Shown: positions 43,835-52,914, numbered from the stretch's first letter. The stretch: 64,000 nt of DNA from Clostridia bacterium (GCA_024685775.1 JAIKVL010000025.1:18626-82625), one strand, 5' to 3'. Program-made: numbers and translations. Notes: generated by a model not told the origin, from the letters alone.

Positions 43835-45277
43835 ATGCGTAAAAAGTTTGTATTGGTTTTAGTCGTGGCGCTCGTTTTGATTACGGTCTTAACGGTGCTT
43901 TGCGCTTGCGAAAGCTATAAGGCTTCCGCGATCAAGCCCGCGGGCGATAAGAACGCGGCTGTCGAAAGCAACGGCGGGCTCGTCGTCAAGCAAGGCGGTT
44001 ACCTCTATTTCGTTAACGGCTACACGGGTTATTTGAAAGAAAAGGGCAAGGATAACTGGTTCGGTAATGTCAAAAAGGGCGCGATCGTCCGCGTAAGTTA
44101 CGCGCAGGACGGGACGCTCGGCACCGATTACGTCGTCGTCGTCCCGAAGAGCATTATGGCGGATTCCGAGAACGTCGGTTTCTCGATCTTCGGCAATTAT
44201 ATCTACTATGTCAGCCCGAGCGCGGAAGAAGACCGCTCCGGCGCCGTCCAAACGGACACGATCCAATTTATGCGCACCAAGCTCGACGGCACGGGCACCC
44301 AAGTCATTTTGAACGTTAAGGACACTTCGGTGAAGTATTCCTACACGCCCTCCGCTCTCGTTTGGTACGATAGCTCGAATAATAAGCTTTACAGCAAGAG
44401 CCTGAACGCGAAGAAGTTCAAGAAAAAGGATAAAGGTAAGTGCATCGACGACGAGATTTCGAGCGTGTACTTCCCGAAATGCGATTCCTACGATCCCGCG
44501 CAAAAGGGCAAAAACGCGAACGAGTTCGTTTTCTATACCAAAGCGTCCAAAGATTCTTTCGAGTACGGCAACACGCTGTACGTCGTCCATGCCTCCGGCT
44601 CGGATAAAAAAGCCGTCATCGGCCCCGAAAGCTATCAAGGCGGGAAGTACGCCGTCAGCGTCGTCGCGTCTTCCGTGACGGGCGGCAAACTCGCGATCTA
44701 CTACACCAAGACTTCGTTCGTCGGGACGTCTTCCACCGGCACCGCCCTCGGAACGTTCGCCTATGAGTTCCAAGACACGTCCTTCACCTTCGGCGAAGGC
44801 GCGGAAGTCAAGCTTTCTTCCGAAAGCCTTTCGAGCCTGTATCCGATCTCCTATGCGAGCGGCATCGTGGCTGCGGGCAGCGGCAAAGCCGTCGTCTACT
44901 ACACGAACGGCGCGGAACCCAAAACCTTCGGCGATCTTACGCTGAATACCCTCGTCGCCGTCGCGGAAGGAAAGTTCTACTATGTAAACGGCGATAATTT
45001 CCTCTGCTACTATGCGATGGATAACACCGAGAACGCCCATTACGCGTTGAACGAGAAGGACAAGGTCATGACCTCTTTCACGGGCGCGGAGTACTTCGGC
45101 GGATATCTCTATTTCATCAAGGATGACGACTACGATTACGTTTATCGCGTAAAACTCGCAGGCGTCACCGTGTACGATGCTTCCGCGTATTCTTACGAGC
45201 GCATCGGTATCGTCACCGCTTCCGATCAAGCGAAGATGGATAAAGAGGCGGAAGACGGCGAATCGAGCGATAAATAA
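43835..45277 (+). CDS. Lipoprotein with DUF5050-like beta-propeller
   Basis: 480 residues from ATG 43835. Signal peptide with lipobox VLCAC (Cys near residue 25), then repeated short beta modules of the type GGYLYFVNG, GNYIYYVSP, GKLAIYYTK, EGKFYYVNG and GGYLYFIKDDDYDYVYRV, each with an aromatic pair followed by N/S/D, as in DUF5050-type propellers of Firmicutes surface proteins. About six blades can be counted. No catalytic residues apparent; probably a binding or scaffold protein on the cell surface. The acidic C-terminus (KEAEDGESSDK) has no anchor. Confidence 0.75.
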   Translation: MRKKFVLVLVVALVLITVLTVLCACESYKASAIKPAGDKNAAVESNGGLVVKQGGYLYFVNGYTGYLKEKGKDNWFGNVKKGAIVRVSYAQDGTLGTDYVVVVPKSIMADSENVGFSIFGNYIYYVSPSAEEDRSGAVQTDTIQFMRTKLDGTGTQVILNVKDTSVKYSYTPSALVWYDSSNNKLYSKSLNAKKFKKKDKGKCIDDEISSVYFPKCDSYDPAQKGKNANEFVFYTKASKDSFEYGNTLYVVHASGSDKKAVIGPESYQGGKYAVSVVASSVTGGKLAIYYTKTSFVGTSSTGTALGTFAYEFQDTSFTFGEGAEVKLSSESLSSLYPISYASGIVAAGSGKAVVYYTNGAEPKTFGDLTLNTLVAVAEGKFYYVNGDNFLCYYAMDNTENAHYALNEKDKVMTSFTGAEYFGGYLYFIKDDDYDYVYRVKLAGVTVYDASAYSYERIGIVTASDQAKMDKEAEDGESSDK

Positions 45278-45291
45278 AAACGGATCGCAAG

Positions 45292-45319
45292 GCGCCCGAC
45301 GGTTTCGTCGGGCGCTTTT
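45292..45319 (+). terminator. First of two tandem terminators
   Basis: Ten-base stem GCGCCCGACG/CGTCGGGCGC with a GTTT loop, then TTTT. Confidence 0.88.
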
Positions 45320-45325
45320 ATTATA

Positions 45326-45354
45326 AAAACTTCGGAAAATTCCGAAGTTTTTTC
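45326..45354. terminator. Second tandem terminator
   Basis: AAAACTTCGGAA/TTCCGAAGTTTT with a two-base AA loop (in practice a slightly larger loop), ending in six T, seven bases after the first hairpin. A back-up terminator isolating the zinc-ribbon gene. Confidence 0.7.
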
Positions 45355-45416
45355 GTATAATATAAGAATGCCCATTTGGTGGCTTCAAAAAAATACGGCG
45401 TTTTTATAAAAAAGGG

Positions 45417-45445
45417 TTTACAAATATTTCATTTATCCATATAAT
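45417..45445 (+). promoter_or_regulatory. Promoter of the zinc-ribbon gene
   Basis: TTTACA (45417-45422), 17 bases, TATAAT (45440-45445). Confidence 0.8.
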
Positions 45446-45483
45446 AATGGCGAAAACGGCAAACGCCGAAAAGGAGAATGTCT

Positions 45484-45963
45484 ATGCCGAAGTACAAACT
45501 GTGTCCGCGTTGCGAATTGAACTATATTTTGGAAGACGAAGACTATTGCAGCGTTTGTAAAGACGAATTGCACGGAATTATCCCCGTTGAGGAAGAGGAC
45601 GATCTTCTGACGAAGACTTGCCCCCGTTGCGGCGCTTTGATCTCGGAAGATATGGATTATTGCGAGAACTGCAAGCAGGACCTCGATCGCTTGAAGGCGC
45701 TCCACGAGGACGATGAAGATTGGGATGAGGACAAGATCGAGGAAGAGAACGAAGATCTCGAAGAGGATGAGGAGCTCGATACGCCGATCTCCGACGAAGA
45801 CGTGGACGATGAGTTTGCGGACGACGATGAAGAAGAGGACGAGATCGAGGAATATCAGGACGAAGAAGACGAAGACGCGCTTCTCGGCTTCGATATGAAC
45901 GTGGACGACGTCGAGGACGACGAGGACGACGAACCTCCGATGGACGACGAGGACGACGAATAA
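45484..45963 (+). CDS. Zinc-ribbon protein with long acidic tail
   Basis: 159 residues from ATG 45484 (AAAAGGAG, seven bases; an ATG six bases earlier is too close to the site). Two treble-clef/zinc-ribbon pairs: CPRCELNYILEDEDYCSVC (residues 6-24) and CPRCGALISEDMDYCENC (about 46-63). After residue 70 the chain is almost only Asp and Glu with a few hydrophobics, predicted disordered and extremely acidic. Such proteins may bind basic ribosomal or nucleic-acid-binding partners; the function is unknown. Own promoter and terminator. Confidence 0.75.
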   Translation: MPKYKLCPRCELNYILEDEDYCSVCKDELHGIIPVEEEDDLLTKTCPRCGALISEDMDYCENCKQDLDRLKALHEDDEDWDEDKIEEENEDLEEDEELDTPISDEDVDDEFADDDEEEDEIEEYQDEEDEDALLGFDMNVDDVEDDEDDEPPMDDEDDE

Positions 45964-45988
45964 CCTTCGATCGGTATTCAAGGATCAT

Positions 45989-46033
45989 AAAACGCGCTAC
46001 CATTCGCAAATCGCGGATTGTAGCGCGTTTTTT
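45989..46033 (+). terminator. Terminator after the zinc-ribbon gene
   Basis: AAAACGCGCTAC and GTAGCGCGTTTT with an inner partly paired loop, then a run of T. Confidence 0.85.
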
Positions 46034-46057
46034 TTTGTTTTCGCACATACTGACGCT

Positions 46058-46255
46058 ATGTACTATAATTATCACGCCGTAGCGAAAAGACTGATCCGAG
46101 AAGGGCATTTGACGTCCGCGCGCTTTTTCGACGTCTGGGGAAAGCTCGAAAATCCGCTCGTCCTCTTTTTCGATAACCGGAAACCGATGCCGATTCGAAA
46201 GGAGAGGGTCGCGGAGTACGCCGAACTCTTGTCCGAAATCGAAAGAAAGAAGTAA
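46058..46255 (+). CDS. Small conserved hypothetical protein (65 aa)
   Basis: 65 residues: MYYNYHAVAKRLIREGHLTSARFFDVWGKLENPLVLFFDNRKPMPIR... The opening Y-H-x-x-x-K/R-R-x-I-x-x-G-x-L and the later MPIR-x-x-R-x-x-E-Y pattern recall a family of tiny proteins seen in Clostridia genomes, of unknown function. There is no Shine-Dalgarno; CATACT at 46046-46051 sits six bases before the ATG, so it may be leaderless. It faces argS tail to tail. Real coding is likely from composition but not certain. Confidence 0.6.
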   Translation: MYYNYHAVAKRLIREGHLTSARFFDVWGKLENPLVLFFDNRKPMPIRKERVAEYAELLSEIERKK

Positions 46256-46263
46256 GCGGGCAT

Positions 46264-46299
46264 AAAAAAGCCCCGCCGATCCGAGAGGAGAAGCGGGGC
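46264..46299 (-). terminator. Terminator of the ychF-argS transcript
   Basis: On the minus strand GCCCCGC and GCGGGGC arms around a 16-base loop are followed by six T. Confidence 0.75.
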
Positions 46300-46321
46300 G
46301 GTTCGTCGAAAGCGACTGAAT

Positions 46322-48010
46322 TTACATTTTGTCCGGCGCCGCGATCCCGAGAAGAGTCAAAGCGTTGTTTAAGACTTGGCGGACGGCGAAGGTCAGCGCG
46401 AGTCTCGCTTCTTTAACGCCGTTTTCCGCGTTCAAAATGCGGTTGTCGATATAATACTTGTTAAAGCTCTCCGCGACGTCTATGGCGTGGCGCGTAATGA
46501 CGCTGGGCTCGCGCTTTTCCGCGGCTATGCGAACCGCGTCGGAAAAGCCCGCGATGAGACTGATCAGCTCGTGCGCGTTTTCGAGGCTCGTGAAGTCCGC
46601 TTTTTCGATATCGAACGCGCCTGCTTTTTCGAGAAGGCTGGACGCGCGCGCGTGCGTGTATTGAACGTAGGGGCAGGTCTCGCCGTCAAAGTTCAGGACT
46701 TTGTCGTAGCTGAACGTAATGTCTTTGATGCGGTTATTGATCAGCGCGCCGAAGATGACCGCGCCGACGCCGATCTGCTCCGCGATCTCGTCCTTATTTT
46801 CGAGATTCGGGCTTTTTTCCGTGATGATGTCTCGCGCTTTTTGTACGGCGGAATTTAAAACGTCTTCGAGGTAGACGACTTTGCCTTGGCGGCTGCTCAT
46901 CGTCCCGTCCGCGAGGGAGACCATTCCGAACGCGACGTGTTCGAGATCTTTTGCCCACGGTTCGCCGAGAAGCTTTAAGACGGTGAAGACCTGCTTGAAG
47001 TGCAGGTTTTGCTGATACGCCACGACGTACAGGCATTTATAAAAATCGTAGGTGTTTTTTCTGTAATACGCCGCCGCGAGGTCGCGGGTCGCGTAAAGGG
47101 TCGCGCCGTCCGAACGGACGAGCAGGCAAGGGGGCATATCGTCGCCTACGTTGACGACTTTCGCGCCTTCCGAATCGACGAGAAGCCCTTTTTCGGTCAG
47201 CTTGTCGAGGACGGGCTGCATTTTATCGTTGTAGAAGCTTTCGCCCGCGTAGCTGTCGAATTCGATGCCGAGGCGATCGTAGACGCGTTTCGCTTCCGCA
47301 AGGCTGATGCGCTTGAATTTTTCAAAGAGCGCGAGGGCTTCGGGATCGCCGTCCTCGATCTTTTTGAAATAGGCGCGACCGAGATCGTTCAGCGATTCGT
47401 CCGTCTCCGCTTCTTGGTGGAAGCGGACGTACAGCTTGTGCAGGGCTTTTACGCCGCCTTTTTCGACCTCTTCCTCGTTGCCCCATTTCTTGTAGGCAAC
47501 GATCATTTTCCCGAATTGCGTGCCCCAATCGCCGAGGTGATTGATGCGGACGACGTTATAGCCGAGGAAGGAGAATGCGCGTGCGAGCGCGCCGCCGATG
47601 ACCGTCGAAGAAAGGTGCCCGATGTGGAAAGGCTTCGCGATGTTGACGGAAGAAAAGTCGATGCAGATCGTCTTTCCCGCGCCTTCGTTCGATTTTCCGT
47701 AATTCTCTTTTTCGTTCAAAACCTTTAAGAGGGTGCTCTTCGCGAGGTCTTCTCTCGAAAATTTGAAGTTCAGATATCCGTTCAGCGCGGAGCAGGATAA
47801 AAGGAAATCGGGGAGAGAAGCCGAGATCTCTTCCGCAAGCCCTTTCGCGATGTCCGCGGGGGATTTCCGAAGCGCTTTCGCAAAGCGGAAGCAGGGGAGA
47901 GCCACGTCCGCGAACGCGAGGTCTTTCGGGGCTGTCAAAAGGGAGAGGATCTCTTCTTCCGAAACGCCGTCTATATGGATGAGTTTTGCGATTTTTTCGT
48001 TATTATTCAT
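46322..48010 (-). CDS. argS: Arginine--tRNA ligase
   Basis: 562 residues, class I aminoacyl-tRNA synthetase. N-terminal Add1 domain for tRNA D-loop recognition, the ATP-binding HIGH motif (FHIGHLSSTVIGGALARAF, about residues 133-151), RINHLGDWGTQFG, and the MSSRQGKVVYLEDVL region in the position of KMSKS, as in most ArgRS. The anticodon-binding DALR-type domain ends at the C-terminus. It is two bases downstream of ychF and no T-box leader is present. Confidence 0.97.
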   Translation of the reverse strand: MNNNEKIAKLIHIDGVSEEEILSLLTAPKDLAFADVALPCFRFAKALRKSPADIAKGLAEEISASLPDFLLSCSALNGYLNFKFSREDLAKSTLLKVLNEKENYGKSNEGAGKTICIDFSSVNIAKPFHIGHLSSTVIGGALARAFSFLGYNVVRINHLGDWGTQFGKMIVAYKKWGNEEEVEKGGVKALHKLYVRFHQEAETDESLNDLGRAYFKKIEDGDPEALALFEKFKRISLAEAKRVYDRLGIEFDSYAGESFYNDKMQPVLDKLTEKGLLVDSEGAKVVNVGDDMPPCLLVRSDGATLYATRDLAAAYYRKNTYDFYKCLYVVAYQQNLHFKQVFTVLKLLGEPWAKDLEHVAFGMVSLADGTMSSRQGKVVYLEDVLNSAVQKARDIITEKSPNLENKDEIAEQIGVGAVIFGALINNRIKDITFSYDKVLNFDGETCPYVQYTHARASSLLEKAGAFDIEKADFTSLENAHELISLIAGFSDAVRIAAEKREPSVITRHAIDVAESFNKYYIDNRILNAENGVKEARLALTFAVRQVLNNALTLLGIAAPDKM

Positions 48011-48011
48011 A

Positions 48012-49103
48012 TTATACGTTAAACCTAAACAGGACCACGTCGCCGTCTTTCATAACGTAATCCTTTCCTTCGCTGCGTACTTTGCCTTTTTCTTTCGCGA
48101 CCGTCAGAGAGCCGCATTCCATAAGCTCTTCGTAAGAGACGACTTCCGCGCGAATGAATCCTTTTTCGAAATCGGTGTGGATCTTTCCGGCGGCTTGCGG
48201 CGCTTTCGTCCCCTTCGTGATCGTCCAAGCGCGCGTCTCTTTCTCGCCCGCGGTCAGATAGGAGATCAAGCCGAGAAGTTCGTAGCCCGCTTTGATCAGC
48301 ATCGAAAGCCCGCTTTCTTTGAGCCCGAGTTCCTCGCGGAACATTTCGCGATCCTCTTTATCCAAAGCGGAAAGCTCCGCTTCGACCTTCGCGCAGAGTT
48401 TGATGACCTTTGCGCCTTCTTTATCCGCGATCGCGCGGACTTGCTTGACGTAATCGTTGTCTTCCTTGTTTACGTCTCCTTCCGCGATATTCGCGACGTA
48501 GATGACCTTTTTGGTCGTCAAAAGGAAGAGGGAGTCGTAGAACTCTTTTTCCTCGTCCGTCTGGGGGAGGCTTCTGCCCGGCTCGCCTTCGGAAAGGTGC
48601 GCGTACATCTTTTCGAGCATCTCGATCTCGGGGAGATATTTTTTATCGCCGCTTTTCGCTTGGGTCTTGACCTTTTGCAGACGCTTTTCTACGCTTTCGA
48701 GGTCGGAAAGGACGAGCTCGGTGTCGATGATCGAAATGTCGTCCTTCGGGGAGATCCTGCCTTCGACGTGGGTCACGTTCGGATCGTCGTAGCAACGGAC
48801 GACGTGCGTGATCGCGTCCACTTCGCGAATGTGGGAAAGGAATTTGTTTCCGAGCCCTTCGCCCTTGGACGCGCCTTTTACGAGCCCTGCGATGTCCACG
48901 AATTCGAGGACGGCGGGCGTCACTTTCTTGGAAGAATAAAGCGCCGCGAGATCGTCTACGCGCTTATCGGGGACGGGGACGACGCCTACGTTCGGCTCGA
49001 TCGTGCAGAACGGATAGTTCTGGCATTCCGCGCCCGCAGAGGTGATCGCGTTGAACAATGTGGATTTTCCCACGTTGGGGAGCCCTACGATACCGAGTTT
49101 CAT
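48012..49103 (-). CDS. ychF: Ribosome-binding ATPase YchF/OLA1
   Basis: 363 residues of the Obg-related family that prefers ATP. P-loop [15 protein letters not shown] (residues 7-21), switch region [17 protein letters not shown]3 [21 protein letters not shown]4-like ANIAEGD in place of NKxD (which explains ATP use), an inserted coiled coil, and a C-terminal TGS-type domain ([22 protein letters not shown]). First gene of the ychF-argS operon. Confidence 0.97.
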   Translation of the reverse strand: MKLGIVGLPNVGKSTLFNAITSAGAECQNYPFCTIEPNVGVVPVPDKRVDDLAALYSSKKVTPAVLEFVDIAGLVKGASKGEGLGNKFLSHIREVDAITHVVRCYDDPNVTHVEGRISPKDDISIIDTELVLSDLESVEKRLQKVKTQAKSGDKKYLPEIEMLEKMYAHLSEGEPGRSLPQTDEEKEFYDSLFLLTTKKVIYVANIAEGDVNKEDNDYVKQVRAIADKEGAKVIKLCAKVEAELSALDKEDREMFREELGLKESGLSMLIKAGYELLGLISYLTAGEKETRAWTITKGTKAPQAAGKIHTDFEKGFIRAEVVSYEELMECGSLTVAKEKGKVRSEGKDYVMKDGDVVLFRFNV

Positions 49104-49150
49104 TTTTTCGCACTTCCTTCGGCATAAAAGCCTTCGATATTTCGTAAATA

Positions 49151-49179
49151 ATTATATCTTTTCCGCGCGCGGAAAGCAA
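49151..49179 (-). promoter_or_regulatory. Promoter of ychF
   Basis: Minus strand: TTGCTT (49179-49174), 17 bases, TATAAT (49156-49151); GGAAG before the ATG. Confidence 0.75.
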
Positions 49180-49213
49180 TTAAAAAAGAGCAAAACCATA
49201 GGGAGACGGAAAT

Positions 49214-49963
49214 ATGAGGTTTTTTAAGGCGATTTTAATCGGATTGACGCAGGGACTGACGGAGTTTCTTCCCGTTTCGAGCAGCGGGCATTTGCTCCTT
49301 CTCGAAAAATTATCGGTCGCGCCGCCGTCCGTCTTTTTCAATTTGATCTTGCATCTCGCCACGCTCGCCGCGGTCCTCGTCGTGATGCGGAAAGAGGTTT
49401 GGGAGATGATCCGCCATCTTCTTTCGTCCGATCTGAAATACGTCGCGCTTGCGTCTCTGCCGACCGCGGCGATCGCGCTTTTGATCTCGCGCTTTTTTCC
49501 TTCGCTTCTTCTCGGCGAGATGCTCGGATTCGGGTTTCTTTTGACCGCGGCGATCCTTTTTCTCGGGGAGCGTTTCGCGCCGTCCGATCGGCTGTTGAAG
49601 ATCGGGGCGAAAAACGCGTTTTTAACGGGGATCGCGCAGGGGATCGCGGTTCTTCCCGGCGTTTCCAGAAGCGGCGCGACGATCTCCTTTCTCCGCCTGT
49701 CGGGCGTGGAGAGGGAAAAAGCCGTCGGGTTTTCTTTTCTCCTGTCGATCCCCGTTATCGCGGGCGGATTTCTCCTCGAAGGAATCGAAAGCGGCTTTCG
49801 GGTGGACGGAGCGGGGCTTCCCGAAATTCTTCTCGCGGCGTTCGCCGCGTTTTTGAGCGGCGTCTTTGCGCTGCGGTTTATGCTGCGAAAAATAAAAAAG
49901 GGCGCAAAGCCCTTTTGTTTCTACACTTTTGTCCTCGGAATCGCTTGTTTCTTTATCTTCTGA
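49214..49963 (+). CDS. uppP: Undecaprenyl-diphosphatase UppP
   Basis: Recycles the C55 lipid carrier for peptidoglycan synthesis; also confers bacitracin resistance. 249 residues, eight helices. The two signature regions are intact: GLTQGLTEFLPVSSSGHLLLLE (about residues 10-31, Glu and Ser/His of the active site) and GIAQGIAVLPGVSRSGATI (about 137-156, catalytic Arg). Start ATG 49214 with GGGAGACGG ahead of it. Its stop abuts the stop of the convergent acyltransferase gene. Confidence 0.96.
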   Translation: MRFFKAILIGLTQGLTEFLPVSSSGHLLLLEKLSVAPPSVFFNLILHLATLAAVLVVMRKEVWEMIRHLLSSDLKYVALASLPTAAIALLISRFFPSLLLGEMLGFGFLLTAAILFLGERFAPSDRLLKIGAKNAFLTGIAQGIAVLPGVSRSGATISFLRLSGVEREKAVGFSFLLSIPVIAGGFLLEGIESGFRVDGAGLPEILLAAFAAFLSGVFALRFMLRKIKKGAKPFCFYTFVLGIACFFIF

Positions 49964-51178
49964 TCATTTGTTCAACAGCGCGAAGAAACGATCGGGGATC
50001 TCCGTCCTTTTCAGCCCGCAGGTCATATCCACGCGGCATCTTCCCGCGTAGGAAACGACCGCGACGTTCAGCGGGGTGTTTCGGCTGATGTTCAGGAAGA
50101 AGCGAATATCTTTGACGACGCTCGCCGCCACGGGGGAAAGCTCGATCACGCCGACGTTGGAAAGGATCGCGGTCTGGCGAACCTTGTCGATGATCTTTTT
50201 GACGAGCTGGAAAGCGGGGCGTTTGATGCATAAGGGGATGAATTTGACGAGGGGCAGACGGAAACACTTGTTGATGTCGTCCACGCGGCGCTGCATTCCT
50301 TCCTTCGTGATCTTTTTGCGGAACTGCGCTTTGACCGTTTCCAAAATCGCGGGGAAAGAAAGATCGCTCGCGCCTTTTTCCACGTTGATCCTTTCGAAGC
50401 AAACGAAATTCTGCAAAGTGTCCGAGGGGAAGAACCTGCGCAAATTGACGGGGACGAAGAGAGAAAGCGGCTTTTTGAGCGGCGCTTCGTAATCTTCGAG
50501 GATCGCCGTAACGTAGCAGGCGGCGATGTATTCGGTGATCGTCGATTCGGCTTCTTTCGCTTTGATTTTCAGGCGGGGAAGGTCGATCTCTTCGGAGATC
50601 AAGCGGGGAACGGGGGAGTAATTTCCCTTTTTTCCGAGCGCGATGACGCTTCTTCCGTTATAGCTTTTGATCGAGATCTTGCGAAGGGATTTCTTTTTCG
50701 CGTAGGTAATAAACGCGTCGGAAAGCGTGAGTCCTCTCGAAAGATCGGTTTTCTCTTTCGTTTCCGAGACGATCTCGGCGTATCTCGTCAAGAGGTCGGA
50801 TAAAAAGAACGCGCCGATATTGCCGTCCGTGACCGCGTGAAAGACTTCGAGAACGACTTCGTTTTCCGCGTAAGCCAAGCGGAAGGGGTAGCCGTTCGTG
50901 TCGGTTTTTTTCAAGGGAGAAAGAGGGGGCGCGGCGTCTTCGGTGACGAGGACGGGATCTTCCGACGCTTGCAGTTTGTGCCAAAAGAAGCCGCTTTTGA
51001 TCTTCGATTTGAAATTCGGATAAAGAGGCAAGACCTCTTCGAGAGCGCGAGTAAGCGCGTCGGGTCGGACGGGCTCGATCAAAGTCGCGGAGAAACGGAA
51101 GTTGCTCTGCGTGCGCTTCGTTTGCATCATCGGATAAGCGAGCGCGGATAAATCGAGCGGATAGAATACCTTTTTCAT
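49964..51178 (-). CDS. Condensation-domain-like acyltransferase
   Basis: 404 residues of the CoA-dependent acyltransferase (chloramphenicol acetyltransferase/condensation) fold. The catalytic HHxxxDG appears as EVFHAVTDGN near residue 110, and a DFGWG-like position near the C-terminus is not obvious. The N-terminus (YPLDLSALAYPMMQTKRTQSNFRFSATL) resembles the alcohol acetyltransferase/PapA-like group of Firmicutes. An acyl-transfer role on a lipid or alcohol is inferred. It starts just after the stop of cvpA, so the two are probably co-transcribed. Confidence 0.7.
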   Translation of the reverse strand: MKKVFYPLDLSALAYPMMQTKRTQSNFRFSATLIEPVRPDALTRALEEVLPLYPNFKSKIKSGFFWHKLQASEDPVLVTEDAAPPLSPLKKTDTNGYPFRLAYAENEVVLEVFHAVTDGNIGAFFLSDLLTRYAEIVSETKEKTDLSRGLTLSDAFITYAKKKSLRKISIKSYNGRSVIALGKKGNYSPVPRLISEEIDLPRLKIKAKEAESTITEYIAACYVTAILEDYEAPLKKPLSLFVPVNLRRFFPSDTLQNFVCFERINVEKGASDLSFPAILETVKAQFRKKITKEGMQRRVDDINKCFRLPLVKFIPLCIKRPAFQLVKKIIDKVRQTAILSNVGVIELSPVAASVVKDIRFFLNISRNTPLNVAVVSYAGRCRVDMTCGLKRTEIPDRFFALLNK

Positions 51179-51179
51179 A

Positions 51180-51956
51180 TTACTCCGTCGCGGCGGCGGT
51201 CACCGGAAGGGTTACGTTGATGATTTTCAAAAGAGGATTGTTTTTGAAGAGCGGCTCGGAAATTACGCCGTTCAAGAGGAAGGTGTCCGCGGTGTGCGCC
51301 CAGTTTCCCTCGCCGTCGTCGAAATGGGCGATGGCGAGCCCCGCGCCCCAGAACACGGCGAGCAGGACGGCGACCATCATAATAACGCCGAGCACGCGAT
51401 CGATCTTGCTCGGACCCGAATTGTGATCCAAGAACCGATAGATCTTTTTGCGGATGACGTTTCGGAGGATCAAAAGCGCGATGCCGAGGATCAACCAAAC
51501 GACGAACTCGTAGATATATTTAACGATGACAAAGGATAAAGATTTGCGGAGCGAATCGCTCGGAACGGCTGCTTTTTCCGCCAAAGGAGCGACGAAAGAA
51601 CCGACGTAGGGAACTTTCTCCGAGACGATCTCTTTCAACGCCTTCTCGCCGACGTACAGCGCGCCGTCTTCCTTGTATTTAACGGGAGTATCAAGTAAAT
51701 CGCCGAACTCTCCGCCTTTCGGCAGTGCGTTTCCGATCGGATTCATCAAAACGGTCGCGGGAGGAGTGAATTTTACCTCGTTTCCTTTCCCGGTTTTCAA
51801 AAACAAAGGACAGACCAGCGACGAAATAAACGCGGCGCCGACGGCGATCACGAGGATCATAAATAATCCGAAGAACAATTTTGCTCCGCCTTTGATCAAT
51901 CCTATGACGGCAAACGCAACGGTTAAGCCGATTATAACAAAATCCATAATACCCAT
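51180..51956 (-). CDS. CvpA-family membrane protein
   Basis: 258 residues. N-terminal helices (FVIIGLTVAFAVIGLIKGGAKLFFGLFMILVIAVGAAF) match the CvpA/colicin V production family; a soluble loop of about 90 residues and two further helices (about 143-165 and 185-208) follow. CvpA homologues influence envelope integrity and division; no transport activity is proven. No ribosome binding site precedes the ATG, whose -10 element lies six bases upstream (leaderless candidate). A second in-frame ATG nine bases later is the alternative start. Confidence 0.8.
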   Translation of the reverse strand: MGIMDFVIIGLTVAFAVIGLIKGGAKLFFGLFMILVIAVGAAFISSLVCPLFLKTGKGNEVKFTPPATVLMNPIGNALPKGGEFGDLLDTPVKYKEDGALYVGEKALKEIVSEKVPYVGSFVAPLAEKAAVPSDSLRKSLSFVIVKYIYEFVVWLILGIALLILRNVIRKKIYRFLDHNSGPSKIDRVLGVIMMVAVLLAVFWGAGLAIAHFDDGEGNWAHTADTFLLNGVISEPLFKNNPLLKIINVTLPVTAAATE

Positions 51957-51962
51957 AAGGCT

Positions 51963-51992
51963 ATTATATAATAATCAAAAGACAAAATGCAA
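51963..51992 (-). promoter_or_regulatory. cvpA promoter, 6 bases before the ATG
   Basis: Minus strand: TTGCAT (51992-51987), 18 bases, TATAAT (51968-51963), then six bases to the ATG at 51956. Confidence 0.65.
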
Positions 51993-52075
51993 CATAATAT
52001 TTCATTCCGCGCGCAGGGAAAAGAAGGGAAGCGGAAAGGCGGCGTCTTTGCCTTGCAAGGCAGGATTGATTCGCG

Positions 52076-52104
52076 AAAAAAAAGCCGAGATCGCTCTCGG
52101 CTTT
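52076..52104 (-). terminator. Terminator of the 52129-54520 operon
   Basis: Minus strand: AAAGCCGAGA and TCTCGGCTTT around GCGA, followed by T-residues. Confidence 0.82.
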
Positions 52105-52128
52105 CCTTTCTTTATGGTTTCGGTGAGA

Positions 52129-52914
52129 TCAGTGTTGGCTTTTATACTCGTTTTTATACGAGGGGTTCGAGACTTTCGGGAATGTGATCGTCGTGGAACC
52201 TACGCTCGTTACGCTGTACGAAACGGGCATATTTACGTTGTAGCCCGCCGCTTCGGCTTCCGCTTTTTGTTCGGCGGTCATTTCGGGGTGCGCTTTGCAT
52301 TTGATCTCGACGCCGCCGTCTTTAACGAACAAACCTTCTACGTCTATCACCATTTTCGTTTGATTGAAAATGATATAGACTTCGGGTCCTGTGTACTTAT
52401 ACTTTTTCCCGACGCTTTTGTAGTTCTTTCCGTTGAAAAGATTCGCTCTCGTGTCTTCGCTGACGCCGTTCGATCTTTGGGAACAGTAGGCTTTGAAGGT
52501 TTCTTCGTCCACCGCGCCGACCTTCCATTCGTTCGAGTTGACGTCTCTGGCGTAGACGAAATAGAAGCCTTCGTCCGCTTCGAGATAGCCTTCGTCGGTC
52601 TGCGTTACGCCGTTCGAGACGGTGGTTACGCTCCAAAAGATAGCGCTTTCGGTGACTTTGTAGACGCTCGTTACTTCGGCTGCGTTCGCGCCCATGGAAT
52701 AGGAGACTTTGTTGATCTGCGTAAAGTTGGTCGGCATATTCGAGGAAGATTCTTCTTCGTCGCCTGCGGCGAGCGCGGAGAGCGCTTCGAGGGCTTCTCC
52801 GCTCAGTTTACCGCTGATGATCGAGAGATTTTCAAAGAAACAACCGCAGAAAAGCGCGAGGGAAAGGGTAAGGACGATTGCGATAAAAAGGATCGAAATA
52901 AGTTTCTTTTTCAT
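52129..52914 (-). CDS. Predicted lipoprotein, unknown
   Basis: 261 residues from ATG 52914 (CGGAGGGAAA before it). Signal peptide with two cysteines at its end (ALFCGCFFEN; lipid Cys most likely the second, near residue 24). The body, about residues 55-250, has a beta-rich fold with repeated hydrophobic turns (INKVSYSMGANAAEVTSVYKVTESAIFWSVTTVSNG, EVYIIFNQTKMVIDVEGLFVKDG) but no recognised domain. An earlier frame extension to 53016 overlaps the neighbouring gene and is basic, hence rejected. Partner gene upstream encodes a membrane protein, 16 bases away. Confidence 0.7.
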   Translation of the reverse strand: MKKKLISILFIAIVLTLSLALFCGCFFENLSIISGKLSGEALEALSALAAGDEEESSSNMPTNFTQINKVSYSMGANAAEVTSVYKVTESAIFWSVTTVSNGVTQTDEGYLEADEGFYFVYARDVNSNEWKVGAVDEETFKAYCSQRSNGVSEDTRANLFNGKNYKSVGKKYKYTGPEVYIIFNQTKMVIDVEGLFVKDGGVEIKCKAHPEMTAEQKAEAEAAGYNVNMPVSYSVTSVGSTTITFPKVSNPSYKNEYKSQH

